Source: Streptomyces sp. DH12 (GTDB lineage Bacteria; Actinomycetota; Actinomycetes; Streptomycetales; Streptomycetaceae). Taken from it: a DNA stretch of 64,000 bases. Positions 1 to 8,388 of the stretch are shown in pieces (the first letter of the stretch is position 1; every line of letters starts with the position of its first letter). The notes under the pieces are model-generated. The model did no database searches and was not told the origin of the DNA. It saw nothing but the letters and a program-made list of their open reading frames with translations. Made by a program: the position numbers and the translations under genes. The DNA lies in contig NZ_JAHWGT010000023.1 of assembly GCF_020873895.1 (NCBI RefSeq), positions 1 to 64,000 of the forward strand, read 5' to 3'.

Positions 1-2902
1 GGGGCGGGGCGGCCTCGTGGTAGGCGGCGAGTTGGCGACGTGCGACGTGGTCCCAGTCCAGGTGGCGGACGCTCGCGGGGCCGGCCGCGCCGAGGGCGGC
101 GCACCGTGCCGGGTCGCGGGCGAGCGCGGTGAGGGCCCGCGCGTACGCCGCCACGTCGCCGTCCGGCACGCGCACCGCCGTGTCGTCGGCGAGGAGCGCG
201 CGCAGGCAGGGGATGTCGAAGGCGAGCACGGGCGTGCCGGTGGCGAGCGCCTCCGCGGCGACCATGCCGAACGTCTCGTAGCGGCTCGGCATGCACACCA
301 GCCGCGCGCCCGCCAGCAGGTCGAAGCGGGCGGCGCCCTCGACGCGGCCGAGCCAGTGGACCCGGTGGGCGATGCCGAGGCGGTCCGCGAGCGCGCGCAG
401 GGCAGGCTCGTCCGGCCCGTCGCCGGCGATCCGCAGGTCCGTGGTGACGTGGGGCGCGGCCTCGGCGTAGGCGCGCAGGAGCAGGTCCAGGCCCTTCTGC
501 GCGGCGTCGAGACGGCCGAGGTACAGCAGGTGGTCGCGGCCGCCGCCGGAGCCGGACGGCGTGCGGGCGCCGGGCGGGCGGGCGCGGAAGGCGGCCCGGT
601 CCACGCCGTTGGGGACGGAGGTGACGGCGGCGGCGGGGTTGCGGCGGCGCAGTTCGTCCGCGAGGTCGTCGCTGACCGCCACCAGCGTGCGGTGGGCGGC
701 GACCCCGGCCCGCTCCACCCAGTGGAACGGCAGCCGGTACTGGCACGCCTTGTCCCGGGCGAAGAGCCACTGGACGACCCCGACGACCGGCCGCCGCGTC
801 AGCCACGGGACGCAGACGGAGGAGAACGGCGCCGCGAAGTCCTCGACGACGACATCCGGCCGGGTGCGGCGCTCCAGCAGCCGCAGCCCGCAGAGCAGGA
901 CGGCGAAGTAGCCCAGTTCCGGGGCGAAGCGGAGGCGCGCGAGCGGCCCGAGGGGCGGTCCGACGGGCAGGTAGCGCACGCCGTCGACGACCTCCGGGAG
1001 GGCGCCGGGGCGGCGCGCGCAGACCACGGTCACCTCGACGCCCCGGGCGGCGAGGCGGCGGTTCACCTCGTGGGTGCGGACCGAGCCGCCTCCCGCGCCG
1101 GGCCGCCTGGGGTCCTCGAAGCCCAGGTGCAGCACCCGGTATGGCCCCGGGGGGCGCGGGCGGCGCCGTGGTGGGCGTACCGCGGCCAGGCAGACCGGGA
1201 GGGCCGCGGCGAGCCACAGGGCCGGGATCCGGGCGGCCGCGTCGAGGACGGCCCACACCAGGACGGCCGCGGCGGCGGGCCCCGCGACGCCGGCGGCCGG
1301 TCCCGGGCCGCCGACCCGCCGCCGGGCGAGGACGGCCAGCGCGGTGGCCGCGGCGCCGAGGACCCCGGCGGCCGTCCACGCGAGGCGTGCGCCGGGGGCG
1401 GCTCCTGACGGCGCGAGGGCGAGTACGCCGAGCGGGCCCAGGGCGGCGAGCGTGAGCAGCGCGGGCCGACGGGGGCCCCAGGCCTGGAAGAGGGCGGTGA
1501 GCAGCAGCACCGTGCCGGCGGCGGTCGCGGCGAGCGTCAGCGGCGCCAGGAGGGAGGCGGCGGGGAGGTAGCGGGCGGGCAGGACGAGGGCGAGGACGGC
1601 CGGCGGGCAGGAGGCAATGACGGCCGCCACCGGCAGCACGAGCGTCCAGTGCCGCCGCAGCACGGCAGCCCACAGCCGCGCGGGCTCGCCCGGGGGCACC
1701 CGTCCCCCCTGCGGCGGGCGGTCGCCGGCGAGCCGGGGCAGGGCCGCCGTGGCCAGCGCGGTGGCGAGGAAGAACGGCACCCGGGCCGGTACCAGGACGG
1801 CCTGGTAGGCGGCGAGCGCGCCGGGCGGCGCCGCCAGCAGGGAGGCGACGAGGACGTCGAGGGTGAACAGGAGGCAGACCAGCGTCTGGAGGCCACCGGT
1901 GGTGGCGGCCCGCAGGCACCAGCGGAGCGGGGCGTCCGTACCGGCCTCGGTGACGACGTCTGTACCGGTCCCGGTACCGGCCTCGGTGACGACGGCTGTA
2001 CCGGTCCCGGTACCGGCCTCGGGTGCGCGGTCGCGCTCGCCTGCGGCGTCGGGTGTGCGGCCGCCGCCCGACGCGCCGTCAGCGCCGGGCGCCGGCTGGG
2101 CGGCGGGGGTCCGCGGTCCGGTCCGGCGGGGTCCGCGTACGCCGCGGTGGACGGCCGGGGCCGCCACGCACACCGCCGCGGCCGTGCCGCACACGAACGC
2201 GCCGAGGACCCCCCGCACCCCCCAGCCCGCGTACGCGGCGGCGACGGCCGCCGCGATGCGGACGACCGCCTCGACGGCGCGCGTCAGCGCCAGCCGGAGG
2301 AAGCGCTGCCTCCCCTGGAGGTAACCCGCGCCCGCGGCCGCCGTCATGACGAGGACGCAGGCAGCGGTGAGGAGGACCGGTCCGTACGGCCCCGTGGCCC
2401 GGCCCGCCACGGCGGTCCCGCCGACCGCGCAGGGCACCGCCAGGGCGAGCCCCAGCAGCAGGGCCCTGCGCACCGAACGGCGCCGGCGGGCCGGTGACGG
2501 GGGTGGCGGGCCGGCGGCGACCTCGCGGGCCACCACCCACGACACGGTGGAGCCGGCGAGGGTGCCGACGGTGAGCAGCACGGAGGAGACGACCCCGTAC
2601 GCGGCGAAGGCCGGGGCGTCGAGGAGGTGGACGAGGGCGAGGGAGAGGGCGTAGTTGGCGGCGCCGACGACCAGCGTCGCGGCGGTGAGGAGCACCGCGC
2701 CCCGGCCGACGCCGGACAGGACGTCCCCGCGCTCCGTCGGGTGCGGTGCGTCCGGTGCGTCCGGCGGGCCCAACAGGTTCGCTGCGTCTGGTGGGCTCGG
2801 CGGGTTCCGTGCATCCGGCGGGTCCGGTGTGCCCGGCGGGTTCGGCGGGTTCGGCGGGTCGGCCGGGGCGGTGTGGTGGGCGGGGGCTGCGGGGTGGGGC
2901 AT
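1..2902 (-). CDS. Flippase-glycosyltransferase (GT4) fusion protein, 3' end cut by window start
   Basis: One continuous frame encodes about 967 residues. The N-terminal part (about 1-590) is a polytopic membrane protein resembling MviN/Wzx-type polysaccharide flippases. It has a Pro-rich cytosolic head, then many hydrophobic segments, with a paired set near residues 330-480. From about residue 588 it becomes a GT4 glycosyltransferase with an N-terminal Rossmann start (YRVLHLGFEDP), a Gly-rich loop (GAGGGS) and a complete E-x7-E motif (ETFGMVAAE). The ATG at 2902 follows GGAG by 5 bases. The window edge lies at what looks like the natural end of a GT4 domain, so little is missing. Flippases and GT4 enzymes are normally separate proteins. 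Inference: it adds a sugar to a lipid-linked glycan and helps export it. The exact substrate is unknown. Confidence 0.8.
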   Translation of the reverse strand, partial: MPHPAAPAHHTAPADPPNPPNPPGTPDPPDARNPPSPPDAANLLGPPDAPDAPHPTERGDVLSGVGRGAVLLTAATLVVGAANYALSLALVHLLDAPAFAAYGVVSSVLLTVGTLAGSTVSWVVAREVAAGPPPPSPARRRRSVRRALLLGLALAVPCAVGGTAVAGRATGPYGPVLLTAACVLVMTAAAGAGYLQGRQRFLRLALTRAVEAVVRIAAAVAAAYAGWGVRGVLGAFVCGTAAAVCVAAPAVHRGVRGPRRTGPRTPAAQPAPGADGASGGGRTPDAAGERDRAPEAGTGTGTAVVTEAGTGTGTDVVTEAGTDAPLRWCLRAATTGGLQTLVCLLFTLDVLVASLLAAPPGALAAYQAVLVPARVPFFLATALATAALPRLAGDRPPQGGRVPPGEPARLWAAVLRRHWTLVLPVAAVIASCPPAVLALVLPARYLPAASLLAPLTLAATAAGTVLLLTALFQAWGPRRPALLTLAALGPLGVLALAPSGAAPGARLAWTAAGVLGAAATALAVLARRRVGGPGPAAGVAGPAAAAVLVWAVLDAAARIPALWLAAALPVCLAAVRPPRRRPRPPGPYRVLHLGFEDPRRPGAGGGSVRTHEVNRRLAARGVEVTVVCARRPGALPEVVDGVRYLPVGPPLGPLARLRFAPELGYFAVLLCGLRLLERRTRPDVVVEDFAAPFSSVCVPWLTRRPVVGVVQWLFARDKACQYRLPFHWVERAGVAAHRTLVAVSDDLADELRRRNPAAAVTSVPNGVDRAAFRARPPGARTPSGSGGGRDHLLYLGRLDAAQKGLDLLLRAYAEAAPHVTTDLRIAGDGPDEPALRALADRLGIAHRVHWLGRVEGAARFDLLAGARLVCMPSRYETFGMVAAEALATGTPVLAFDIPCLRALLADDTAVRVPDGDVAAYARALTALARDPARCAALGAAGPASVRHLDWDHVARRQLAAYHEAAPP
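1938..2023 (-). repeat. 36-bp in-frame tandem repeat inside the flippase module
   Basis: Two near-identical 36-bp units (1938-1973 and 1974-2009, two mismatches) plus a 14-bp partial third copy. In the coding strand this gives a 12-residue repeat, EAGTGTGT followed by A or D and then VVT, in a hydrophilic loop between membrane segments. The period is a multiple of 3, so copy number can change without shifting the frame. Confidence 0.85.
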
Positions 2903-3330
2903 GGGGTCTCCGGGGCCGGGGGCCCGATGGGGCCGAAGCGGATGCGGAGGGGCGGGCACGCGGTCGGCCGGTGGCGTGTTCCGTGGTGCGCGACCCGGTG
3001 TGCATCCTCGTCCGGCGCCCCCGGCCGGCGGGCGGCACGGCGGAATCGGTGGCCACCTCGGCCGGCGTCTGACGCCTAATGCACGAATTCCTTCCGTGCG
3101 GTGTTTTTCCGAGCGCCGCGCGATGTCGGCGTCAATCGCCGGGATGACGCGGGAAGGCGACCGCGCGAACGGCTTTGTACACGTTGTCGGTTGTGGCGGA
3201 ATTCCCGCCCGGGCCAAGCTGGGGCAACTGCGATGAACCACCGCAGTTCGCCCGTGGACACGGGCGGCAGAGGCGCGATTCGCGCCGACAGACCGACAGA
3301 CCCGTCACCGGACCCAAGGGGAATTCCGCC
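2903..3330. other. Divergent intergenic region, no gene seen
   Basis: About 430 bases lie between the divergently read flippase-GT4 fusion and the small protein at 3331. The base composition dips in GC around 3080-3200, as expected for promoters in such genomes. I could not assign a confident -35/-10 pair, and no coding frame has convincing codon use. Confidence 0.5.
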
Positions 3331-3813
3331 ATGACGTACACCATCAAGCAGGGAAAGCCCGATCCGCTGGTGCTCCACCGGGGCCAGACCTCGACGTTCA
3401 ACATGCGGGCCGGCCTCACGCCGCTCAGTCCTCCCGTGGAGGGCCGCGAGGAGACGTTCGCGGTGACCTTCCCGAAGGGCACGAGATTCCCGAAGGGCGG
3501 GCGCGTACGGTACTTCACCTCCACCGGTGACGAACCGGAGTCGCGGCCGGAACTCGTCGGGTGGAACGCGCAGAAGGGGCTGCTGCTCTTCAAGCACCGG
3601 GTGCACCTCAACGACGGCACGCCGCAGCAGAACGGCTTCTACTCGGTCGACATCCAGGCGCCGTCGGACGCGCCGACCGGTGACCACCAGGGCTCGCTGA
3701 AGATCGCGCTGGAGACGGCCCCGCTGCGGGTGCGGATCCTCGCGGACACCCCGCCGCAGGACGCGCCCGGCACGGGCGACGGGGGCGGGACGGAGGGCGG
3801 GACGGAGCAGTAG
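3331..3813 (+). CDS. Hypothetical beta-rich protein of a glycan locus
   Basis: 160 residues. The ATG at 3331 is preceded by AAGGGG about 9 bases upstream; the frame stays open upstream, but that stretch has no good ribosome-binding site. The protein starts MTYTIKQGKPDPLVLHRGQ and alternates hydrophobic and polar residues, as in a beta-sandwich (Ig-like) fold. It ends in a Gly/Thr/Glu-rich low-complexity tail (about 145-160). It has no signal peptide, membrane segment or cysteine, so it is probably cytosolic. It is the first gene of a + strand series with the GT2 and GT4-GT39 genes. I do not recognise the family. A role in glycan assembly is suggested only by position. Confidence 0.65.
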   Translation: MTYTIKQGKPDPLVLHRGQTSTFNMRAGLTPLSPPVEGREETFAVTFPKGTRFPKGGRVRYFTSTGDEPESRPELVGWNAQKGLLLFKHRVHLNDGTPQQNGFYSVDIQAPSDAPTGDHQGSLKIALETAPLRVRILADTPPQDAPGTGDGGGTEGGTEQ

Positions 3814-3897
3814 CCCCATCCCGTGGCGCGCCCCCCCGGTCTTCGCGCACGCCGGGCGGGCGCGCGCCCCGTAGCCCGGCAACAGGAAGAGCATGTC

Positions 3898-4704
3898 ATG
3901 AACTTGTCACTACAGTCGCCCCCACCACCCTCGCCCGACTGGCTCACCCCCCGCGCGGCGGCCTTCTCCGCCCTGCCCCAGACCGCCGAACTGGAGGTCC
4001 TGGTACCGGCGTTCAACGAGGAGCACCGACTGGAGGCGACCCTGCGGACCCTCGCCGGCCATCTGCGCGGCCTGCCCGTCAGCACCGCGCTGCGCGTGGT
4101 CGACAACGGCAGCAGCGACCGCACGGCCGACTGCGTAGACCGCGTCGCCGCGTCGGGGACGCCCGTCACGCTGACCGGCTGCTCCCTGAGGGGCAAGGGC
4201 GCGGCCGTGGCGCGCGGGGTGCTGACGTCACGAGCGCGCTGGACCGGCTTCTGCGACGCCGACCTGGCCACCTCCGTCACCGCCCTCGACGACGCCCTGT
4301 GCCTGCTGCGCAACGGCTGGCAGGTGGTGCTCGGTTCGCGCCTCTGCGCGGGCGCCACGCTGTACGCCCCGCAACCTCCCGCCCGCAGGCTCGGCGGCGC
4401 GGGCTTCCGCCTGCTCACCCGGCGGCTGCGCGGCCCGGTCACCGACACACAGTGCGGCTTCAAGTTCTTCGAGACGGCGGCCGTCCGGCCCGTCTTCGCC
4501 CGGCTGACGACCACCGGGTTCGCCTTCGACGTGGAGGTCGTGGCCCGCTGCCGGGCCCGCGGACTGCGCATGATCGAGCTTCCGGTCGAGTGGGAGAACC
4601 GACGCGGCTCCAGCTTCCGGCCGGTGACCGACGGCCGCCGGGTCGCGGTGGACCTGTGGCGACTGCACCGACTGCGGGACCTGGCCGAGGGGGAGCCCAC
4701 GTGA
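3898..4704 (+). CDS. Family 2 glycosyltransferase (dolichyl-phosphate-sugar synthase type)
   Basis: 268 residues. The ATG at 3898 follows AGGAAGAG. The GT-A fold signature LVPAFNEE is at about residue 35, then VVDNGSSD, GKGAAVARG and an acidic FCDADLAT motif for metal/nucleotide-sugar binding. The C-terminal half has the CGFKFF motif and a final VEWENRRGSSF segment typical of polyprenyl-phosphate mannose/glucose synthases. No membrane segments are present, so it likely works at the cytosolic face. Its stop overlaps the next gene's GTG by 4 bases (GTGA). Polyprenyl-phosphate sugars are donors for GT39-type membrane transferases, and a GT39 domain is encoded in that next gene; the donor-acceptor link is an inference. 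Confidence 0.85.
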   Translation: MNLSLQSPPPPSPDWLTPRAAAFSALPQTAELEVLVPAFNEEHRLEATLRTLAGHLRGLPVSTALRVVDNGSSDRTADCVDRVAASGTPVTLTGCSLRGKGAAVARGVLTSRARWTGFCDADLATSVTALDDALCLLRNGWQVVLGSRLCAGATLYAPQPPARRLGGAGFRLLTRRLRGPVTDTQCGFKFFETAAVRPVFARLTTTGFAFDVEVVARCRARGLRMIELPVEWENRRGSSFRPVTDGRRVAVDLWRLHRLRDLAEGEPT

Positions 4705-7700
4705 CCGGGGACCGCCTCGACCGGAACGGCACGGCGCCGCACGTGCCCGGGGCCCGCTCGGACGAGCTGTCCGCCGTGTTCCCCGGTGCCGCCGCCTGGC
4801 GGGGGCGGCACGTCGTCGTCCTGGCCCCCGGTGACGCCACCGCCCCCGCGGACCGGGCCGCCCCGCCGCACACGCCCGCCGACCGGTACTGCGCGCAGAC
4901 CGCCCGGCGGCTCCGGGCCGCCGGTGTGCGGGTCACCTGGCTCACCGCCCGGCCCCCGGGCGCTCCGCGCCACCGCGCCACCGCGCACGGGACGGTGCGG
5001 CGCGGCGGTCGCGGGCCGTTCACCGCCCGTCTCTCCGCCCTCCTGTGGCTGTGGCGGCACCGGCGCGACGTGGACGCCGTGATCGAGCCGTGGGACGGCG
5101 TACCGCTCCCCACCAGGCCGGCGCTCCCCCGGCGGACACCGGTCCTGCTCCTCGCCCCGCCCTCCCCGCACCGGACGGCGCCCGACCGGCCGTGGACCGC
5201 GCGGCTCGCGCGCCTTCCCGCCCGCTTCCCCCACACGGCCGGCGCGGTGACGGCGGCGGCGTGCCGCCTCGTCCACGGGCGCCGCGCGATCTGCGCGCCC
5301 TCCCCCGCGGCGCGGGCCGCGCTGCGCGCGCTGCTCCGGCCCGCGGGCCCCGTGCACCTGGCACCACCAGGGGCGGACCCCCTCCCTCCGCCGCTGCCCC
5401 GCCCGCGCGGCGGCACGGCGACCGGCGGGCCGCCCGTCCCCGGCGAACGGCCCCTGCCCCGGCCGCGGTCGCGGACGCCGCGCATCGTGTACGCCGGGGC
5501 CCTGGACCACGGGGCCCGCGCCGACCTCCTCCTGCTCGCCCTGCACACGCTCCGCCGCGACCTGCCCGTCGAGCTGCACCTCGTCGGCGACGGCCCCGCC
5601 CGTGCCGAACTGGAGCGCCTCACCGCCCGGTCGGGCCTGGCCGGCGCCGTCGTCTTCCACGGGCGGCTGCCCCGCCACCGGCGGGCCGCCCTGCTCGCCA
5701 CGGCCTGGCTGACCGCCACCGCGCGCCCGGACGGCGGCTGGTCCGCGACCGCCGCGGCAGCGGGCGGGGGAACGGACGCGGAGGCCGCCGCGCCGACGGT
5801 CGTGGAAGCGGTCGTGGAAGCCGCCGGGGCGGGCGTCCCCGCCGTCGCCCCCGACGTGCCGGGGGCCCGTGACGTCGTCCGCCACGGCCGGACGGGATGG
5901 CTGTACACCCCCGGCGGCGACCTGGCCGACGCGCTCGGCAGCGCCCTGCGCGCGGTGCTCGCCGACGAGGACGCCGCGCGCCACGACGCGGCCTGCCGCG
6001 CCTGGGCACGCCGGTTCACCTGGACCGCCACCGCCGCGCACGTCCTCGCCGCGCTGACCGCCGAGAGCCACCGCCTCGACGGGCCGCCGCCCCGCCGGCC
6101 GGCGCCCGCCGCCGACTCCGCCACCGTCGTCGCCCTCCCCCACCCGGCGCTGGACGCCGCCGACCTGGGCGCCCTGCGCCCGACCGACCTCCTCGACACC
6201 GCCGGCCCCCGGGCCGCCCTGCTGCTGACCGGAACCGACGAGCGGGAGGCCGCCGCCGTGCTGCGCCGCGCGGGCGTCGACCCCGACGACGACCGGGTCA
6301 CCCTGCGCCCGGCCCGCCACGAGGACGCACTCGGCTGGCAGCGGCACCCGCCCGCCGCCCCGCCACCCCGCCGTCCGGCGGCCCCCACGGCGCTCCGGGC
6401 GTGGCCGGCGCTCCTCACCGGCCTGTTCTGCCTGGCGCTCGCCCTGCGCCTGTACGCCGTCGAGCGGTCGTACGACGTCTTCCAGGACGAGCTGTACTAC
6501 ACCGGCATCGCGGTCAACCTGGCGGAGGGCGAGGGCGTGACCTTCCAGGGCCGGCAGTTCGCGCTGCACCCGCCGGCCCTGTTCGCCGCGCTGGCCGGCG
6601 CGCTCAAGCTGGGCGCGGGCCCGTACCCCGGCCTGCTGGAGGCGACCCTCGGCCTGCGCTGGGTGGTGTGCGCGACGGGCGCGCTGCTCGTCGTCGCCGT
6701 CACCGCGCTGCTGCGCCGGACGGTACGTCCCTCGATCGCGCTCGCCGCGGGGGCGCTGCTGGCGTTCGACCCGTTCCTCAACCGGTTCGACAGCCGGGTC
6801 ATGATGGAGACCCAGGCCACCGCGGCCGCCGTCGCCGGCCTGCTCGTGCTGGCCCGCCCGGCCGCCACGCCCCGCGGGCGCGCGGCCGTGGCGTGGACCG
6901 CCGGCGCCCTGTTCGCCCTGTCGGTGACCACCAAGGAGAGCTACGCGCTGGTCACGGTCCTCCCCGTGCTCCTGCTCGCCCTCCGGGCGGCCCCGCCCGC
7001 ACGGCGGACCAGGCTCACCACCGCGGCGGTGGCGGCGGGCGGGTACGCCCTGTACCTGCTCGTCCTGACCGCCACCGGCGGCCTCCCCGGCTGGTACCGG
7101 GCGAAGCAGGAGGGCCTGTCGCGGGCGCTCGGCCTGACCCAGATCTCCGGGTTCAACAGCCCCGGCAGCCCCGGGCTCCCCTACCGCCTGGGCGCCAACC
7201 TGGAGACCTACGCCACCAGTTACGCGCTCATCGCCCTCGGCGCGTGGGCCACGGCGTGGCTGGTGTGGCGCAGGCTGCGCTGCCCGGGGCTGTTCGGCGG
7301 CGTCCCGGGGCGGTCCCTCGTCACGGTCTGGTCGTGCTGCGCCACGGCCGCCCTGCTGTACGCGGCGGGCTGGGGCACCCTCGAGGAGCAGATGTTCTAC
7401 CCGCTCCTGGTGTCCGGTACGGCGGCGCTGGCCCTCGCCGTCGACCTGGCCGCCGACCTCGCGGCCGCTCGCCGGCGGGCCCGCCCGCCGGGCCCCGGGG
7501 TCCACCTGCCCGGCCGCCGGGCGCGGGTCGGCGCGGCGCTCGCCGTGTCCCTGGCGGCGGCGGTCCTCGTGGACCTCGGCAGCTGGGCGCGGGTGCACAC
7601 CGGAGCGGACGACGCGTACCGCCGTACCGCCGTCTGGGCGCGGGCCCACCTGCCCGCCGGCAGCACCGTGGCGGCGACCGACGAGACGACCGCGCTCGTC

Positions 7701-7934
7701 CTGCCCGGCGCCCGGCTGAAGTCGTGGAAGGGCGTCGACTCCCTCGAACGGCACGGCGTCCGCTACGTGGTGGTCGCGGAGAACCTGGCCCGCGACGGCT
7801 ACGCCCGCCTCACCCCCGCCCTGCACGCCGCGCTGGACCGGCACGCCCGGCTGCTGCGTGCCACCCCGGGCCGGACCACCGGCACGCTCCTCGTGTACGA
7901 CGCCGAGCCGCTCCTGGCGCGCCACGCGCGCTGA
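4701..7934 (+). CDS. Fusion of a GT4-like domain and a GT39 (PMT-like) membrane glycosyltransferase
   Basis: 1077 residues from a GTG that overlaps the GT2 stop. Residues 1-460 match the stand-alone GT4 encoded at 9964-11427 (same order: GRHVV, RVTWLTARPPGAPR, VHLAPPG, LHLVGDGPARAELERL, VFHGRLP, GVPAVAPDVPGARD). Residues about 474-550 repeat that protein's C-terminal domain. From about 560 the protein is a membrane glycosyltransferase of the GT39/PMT kind, with many hydrophobic segments and the acidic motif FQDELYY soon after the first. In the GT4 part the E-x7-E motif is disrupted: the first Glu is Asp344 and an Ala/Gly-rich stretch of about 17 residues separates it from VVEAVVEA near 369-373. 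The GT4 half may therefore be inactive or structural. GT39 enzymes use polyprenyl-phosphate sugars outside the membrane, which the adjacent GT2 could supply. Confidence 0.85.
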   Translation: MTGDRLDRNGTAPHVPGARSDELSAVFPGAAAWRGRHVVVLAPGDATAPADRAAPPHTPADRYCAQTARRLRAAGVRVTWLTARPPGAPRHRATAHGTVRRGGRGPFTARLSALLWLWRHRRDVDAVIEPWDGVPLPTRPALPRRTPVLLLAPPSPHRTAPDRPWTARLARLPARFPHTAGAVTAAACRLVHGRRAICAPSPAARAALRALLRPAGPVHLAPPGADPLPPPLPRPRGGTATGGPPVPGERPLPRPRSRTPRIVYAGALDHGARADLLLLALHTLRRDLPVELHLVGDGPARAELERLTARSGLAGAVVFHGRLPRHRRAALLATAWLTATARPDGGWSATAAAAGGGTDAEAAAPTVVEAVVEAAGAGVPAVAPDVPGARDVVRHGRTGWLYTPGGDLADALGSALRAVLADEDAARHDAACRAWARRFTWTATAAHVLAALTAESHRLDGPPPRRPAPAADSATVVALPHPALDAADLGALRPTDLLDTAGPRAALLLTGTDEREAAAVLRRAGVDPDDDRVTLRPARHEDALGWQRHPPAAPPPRRPAAPTALRAWPALLTGLFCLALALRLYAVERSYDVFQDELYYTGIAVNLAEGEGVTFQGRQFALHPPALFAALAGALKLGAGPYPGLLEATLGLRWVVCATGALLVVAVTALLRRTVRPSIALAAGALLAFDPFLNRFDSRVMMETQATAAAVAGLLVLARPAATPRGRAAVAWTAGALFALSVTTKESYALVTVLPVLLLALRAAPPARRTRLTTAAVAAGGYALYLLVLTATGGLPGWYRAKQEGLSRALGLTQISGFNSPGSPGLPYRLGANLETYATSYALIALGAWATAWLVWRRLRCPGLFGGVPGRSLVTVWSCCATAALLYAAGWGTLEEQMFYPLLVSGTAALALAVDLAADLAAARRRARPPGPGVHLPGRRARVGAALAVSLAAAVLVDLGSWARVHTGADDAYRRTAVWARAHLPAGSTVAATDETTALVLPGARLKSWKGVDSLERHGVRYVVVAENLARDGYARLTPALHAALDRHARLLRATPGRTTGTLLVYDAEPLLARHAR

Positions 7935-7944
7935 CCGGCCCCTC

Positions 7945-7980
7945 GAAGGCCCCGCACCGGTCCCCCGGCGCGGGGCCTTC
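7945..7980 (+). terminator. Hairpin terminator after the GT4-GT39 gene
   Basis: A perfect 11-bp inverted repeat (GAAGGCCCCGC / GCGGGGCCTTC) with a 14-base loop begins 10 bases after the stop codon. No U-run follows, as is common in actinobacteria. Confidence 0.8.
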
Positions 7981-8335
7981 GCCGTGTGGCCGTGTGCGGG
8001 GCGGGGACGGGGCGGCGACCCGCCGGGCGGCCGGGGGTGTCGGCCCGTCAGGCGCGCGCCGGCCACCGGGCGTGATCCCGACGCCGGCCCGCCGCCGCAC
8101 CTGCCCGGCCCGCACCTGCCCGACGCCTGCCCGGCCCGTACGTACCCGCCCGGCCCCGTACCTGCGGCGAGCGACAGTACGGACACCGGCACTCGCCTCT
8201 CTCCCACCACAGCGGCCCGGGGGTGCCCCGCACGGCACGTGCGGCAGCCGCGCCCGTGACCTCTCGGCCCCCGCCTTCCGCGTTCCGCGTTCCGCCCCAC
8301 TTCCCGGGCCTCCTTCCCCGAGGCCCCGGGACGCG
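7981..8335. other. Convergent intergenic spacer, no gene seen
   Basis: This lies between two terminators of convergent genes. It is C-rich, with loose repeats of the motif CCCGGCCCGTAC around 8090-8165. No frame shows convincing coding character. Confidence 0.5.
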
Positions 8336-8375
8336 CCTCGGCCCCTCCGTCGCCGGGGCGGTGGAGGGGCCGAGG
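8336..8375 (-). terminator. Hairpin terminator of the beta-propeller gene
   Basis: A perfect 13-bp inverted repeat (CCTCGGCCCCTCC / GGAGGGGCCGAGG) with a 14-base loop lies 13 bases beyond the stop of the minus-strand gene ending at 8389. Confidence 0.85.
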
Positions 8376-8388
8376 GGAGGAGGGGGCG

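Noticed and set aside
3639-8300. Very long open frame on the minus strand opposite the glycosyltransferase genes
   Set aside because: It is antisense to genes with clear family motifs. In such high-GC DNA, stop codons are rare in the frames opposite real genes. The translation is Arg/Gly/Pro-rich with no domain.
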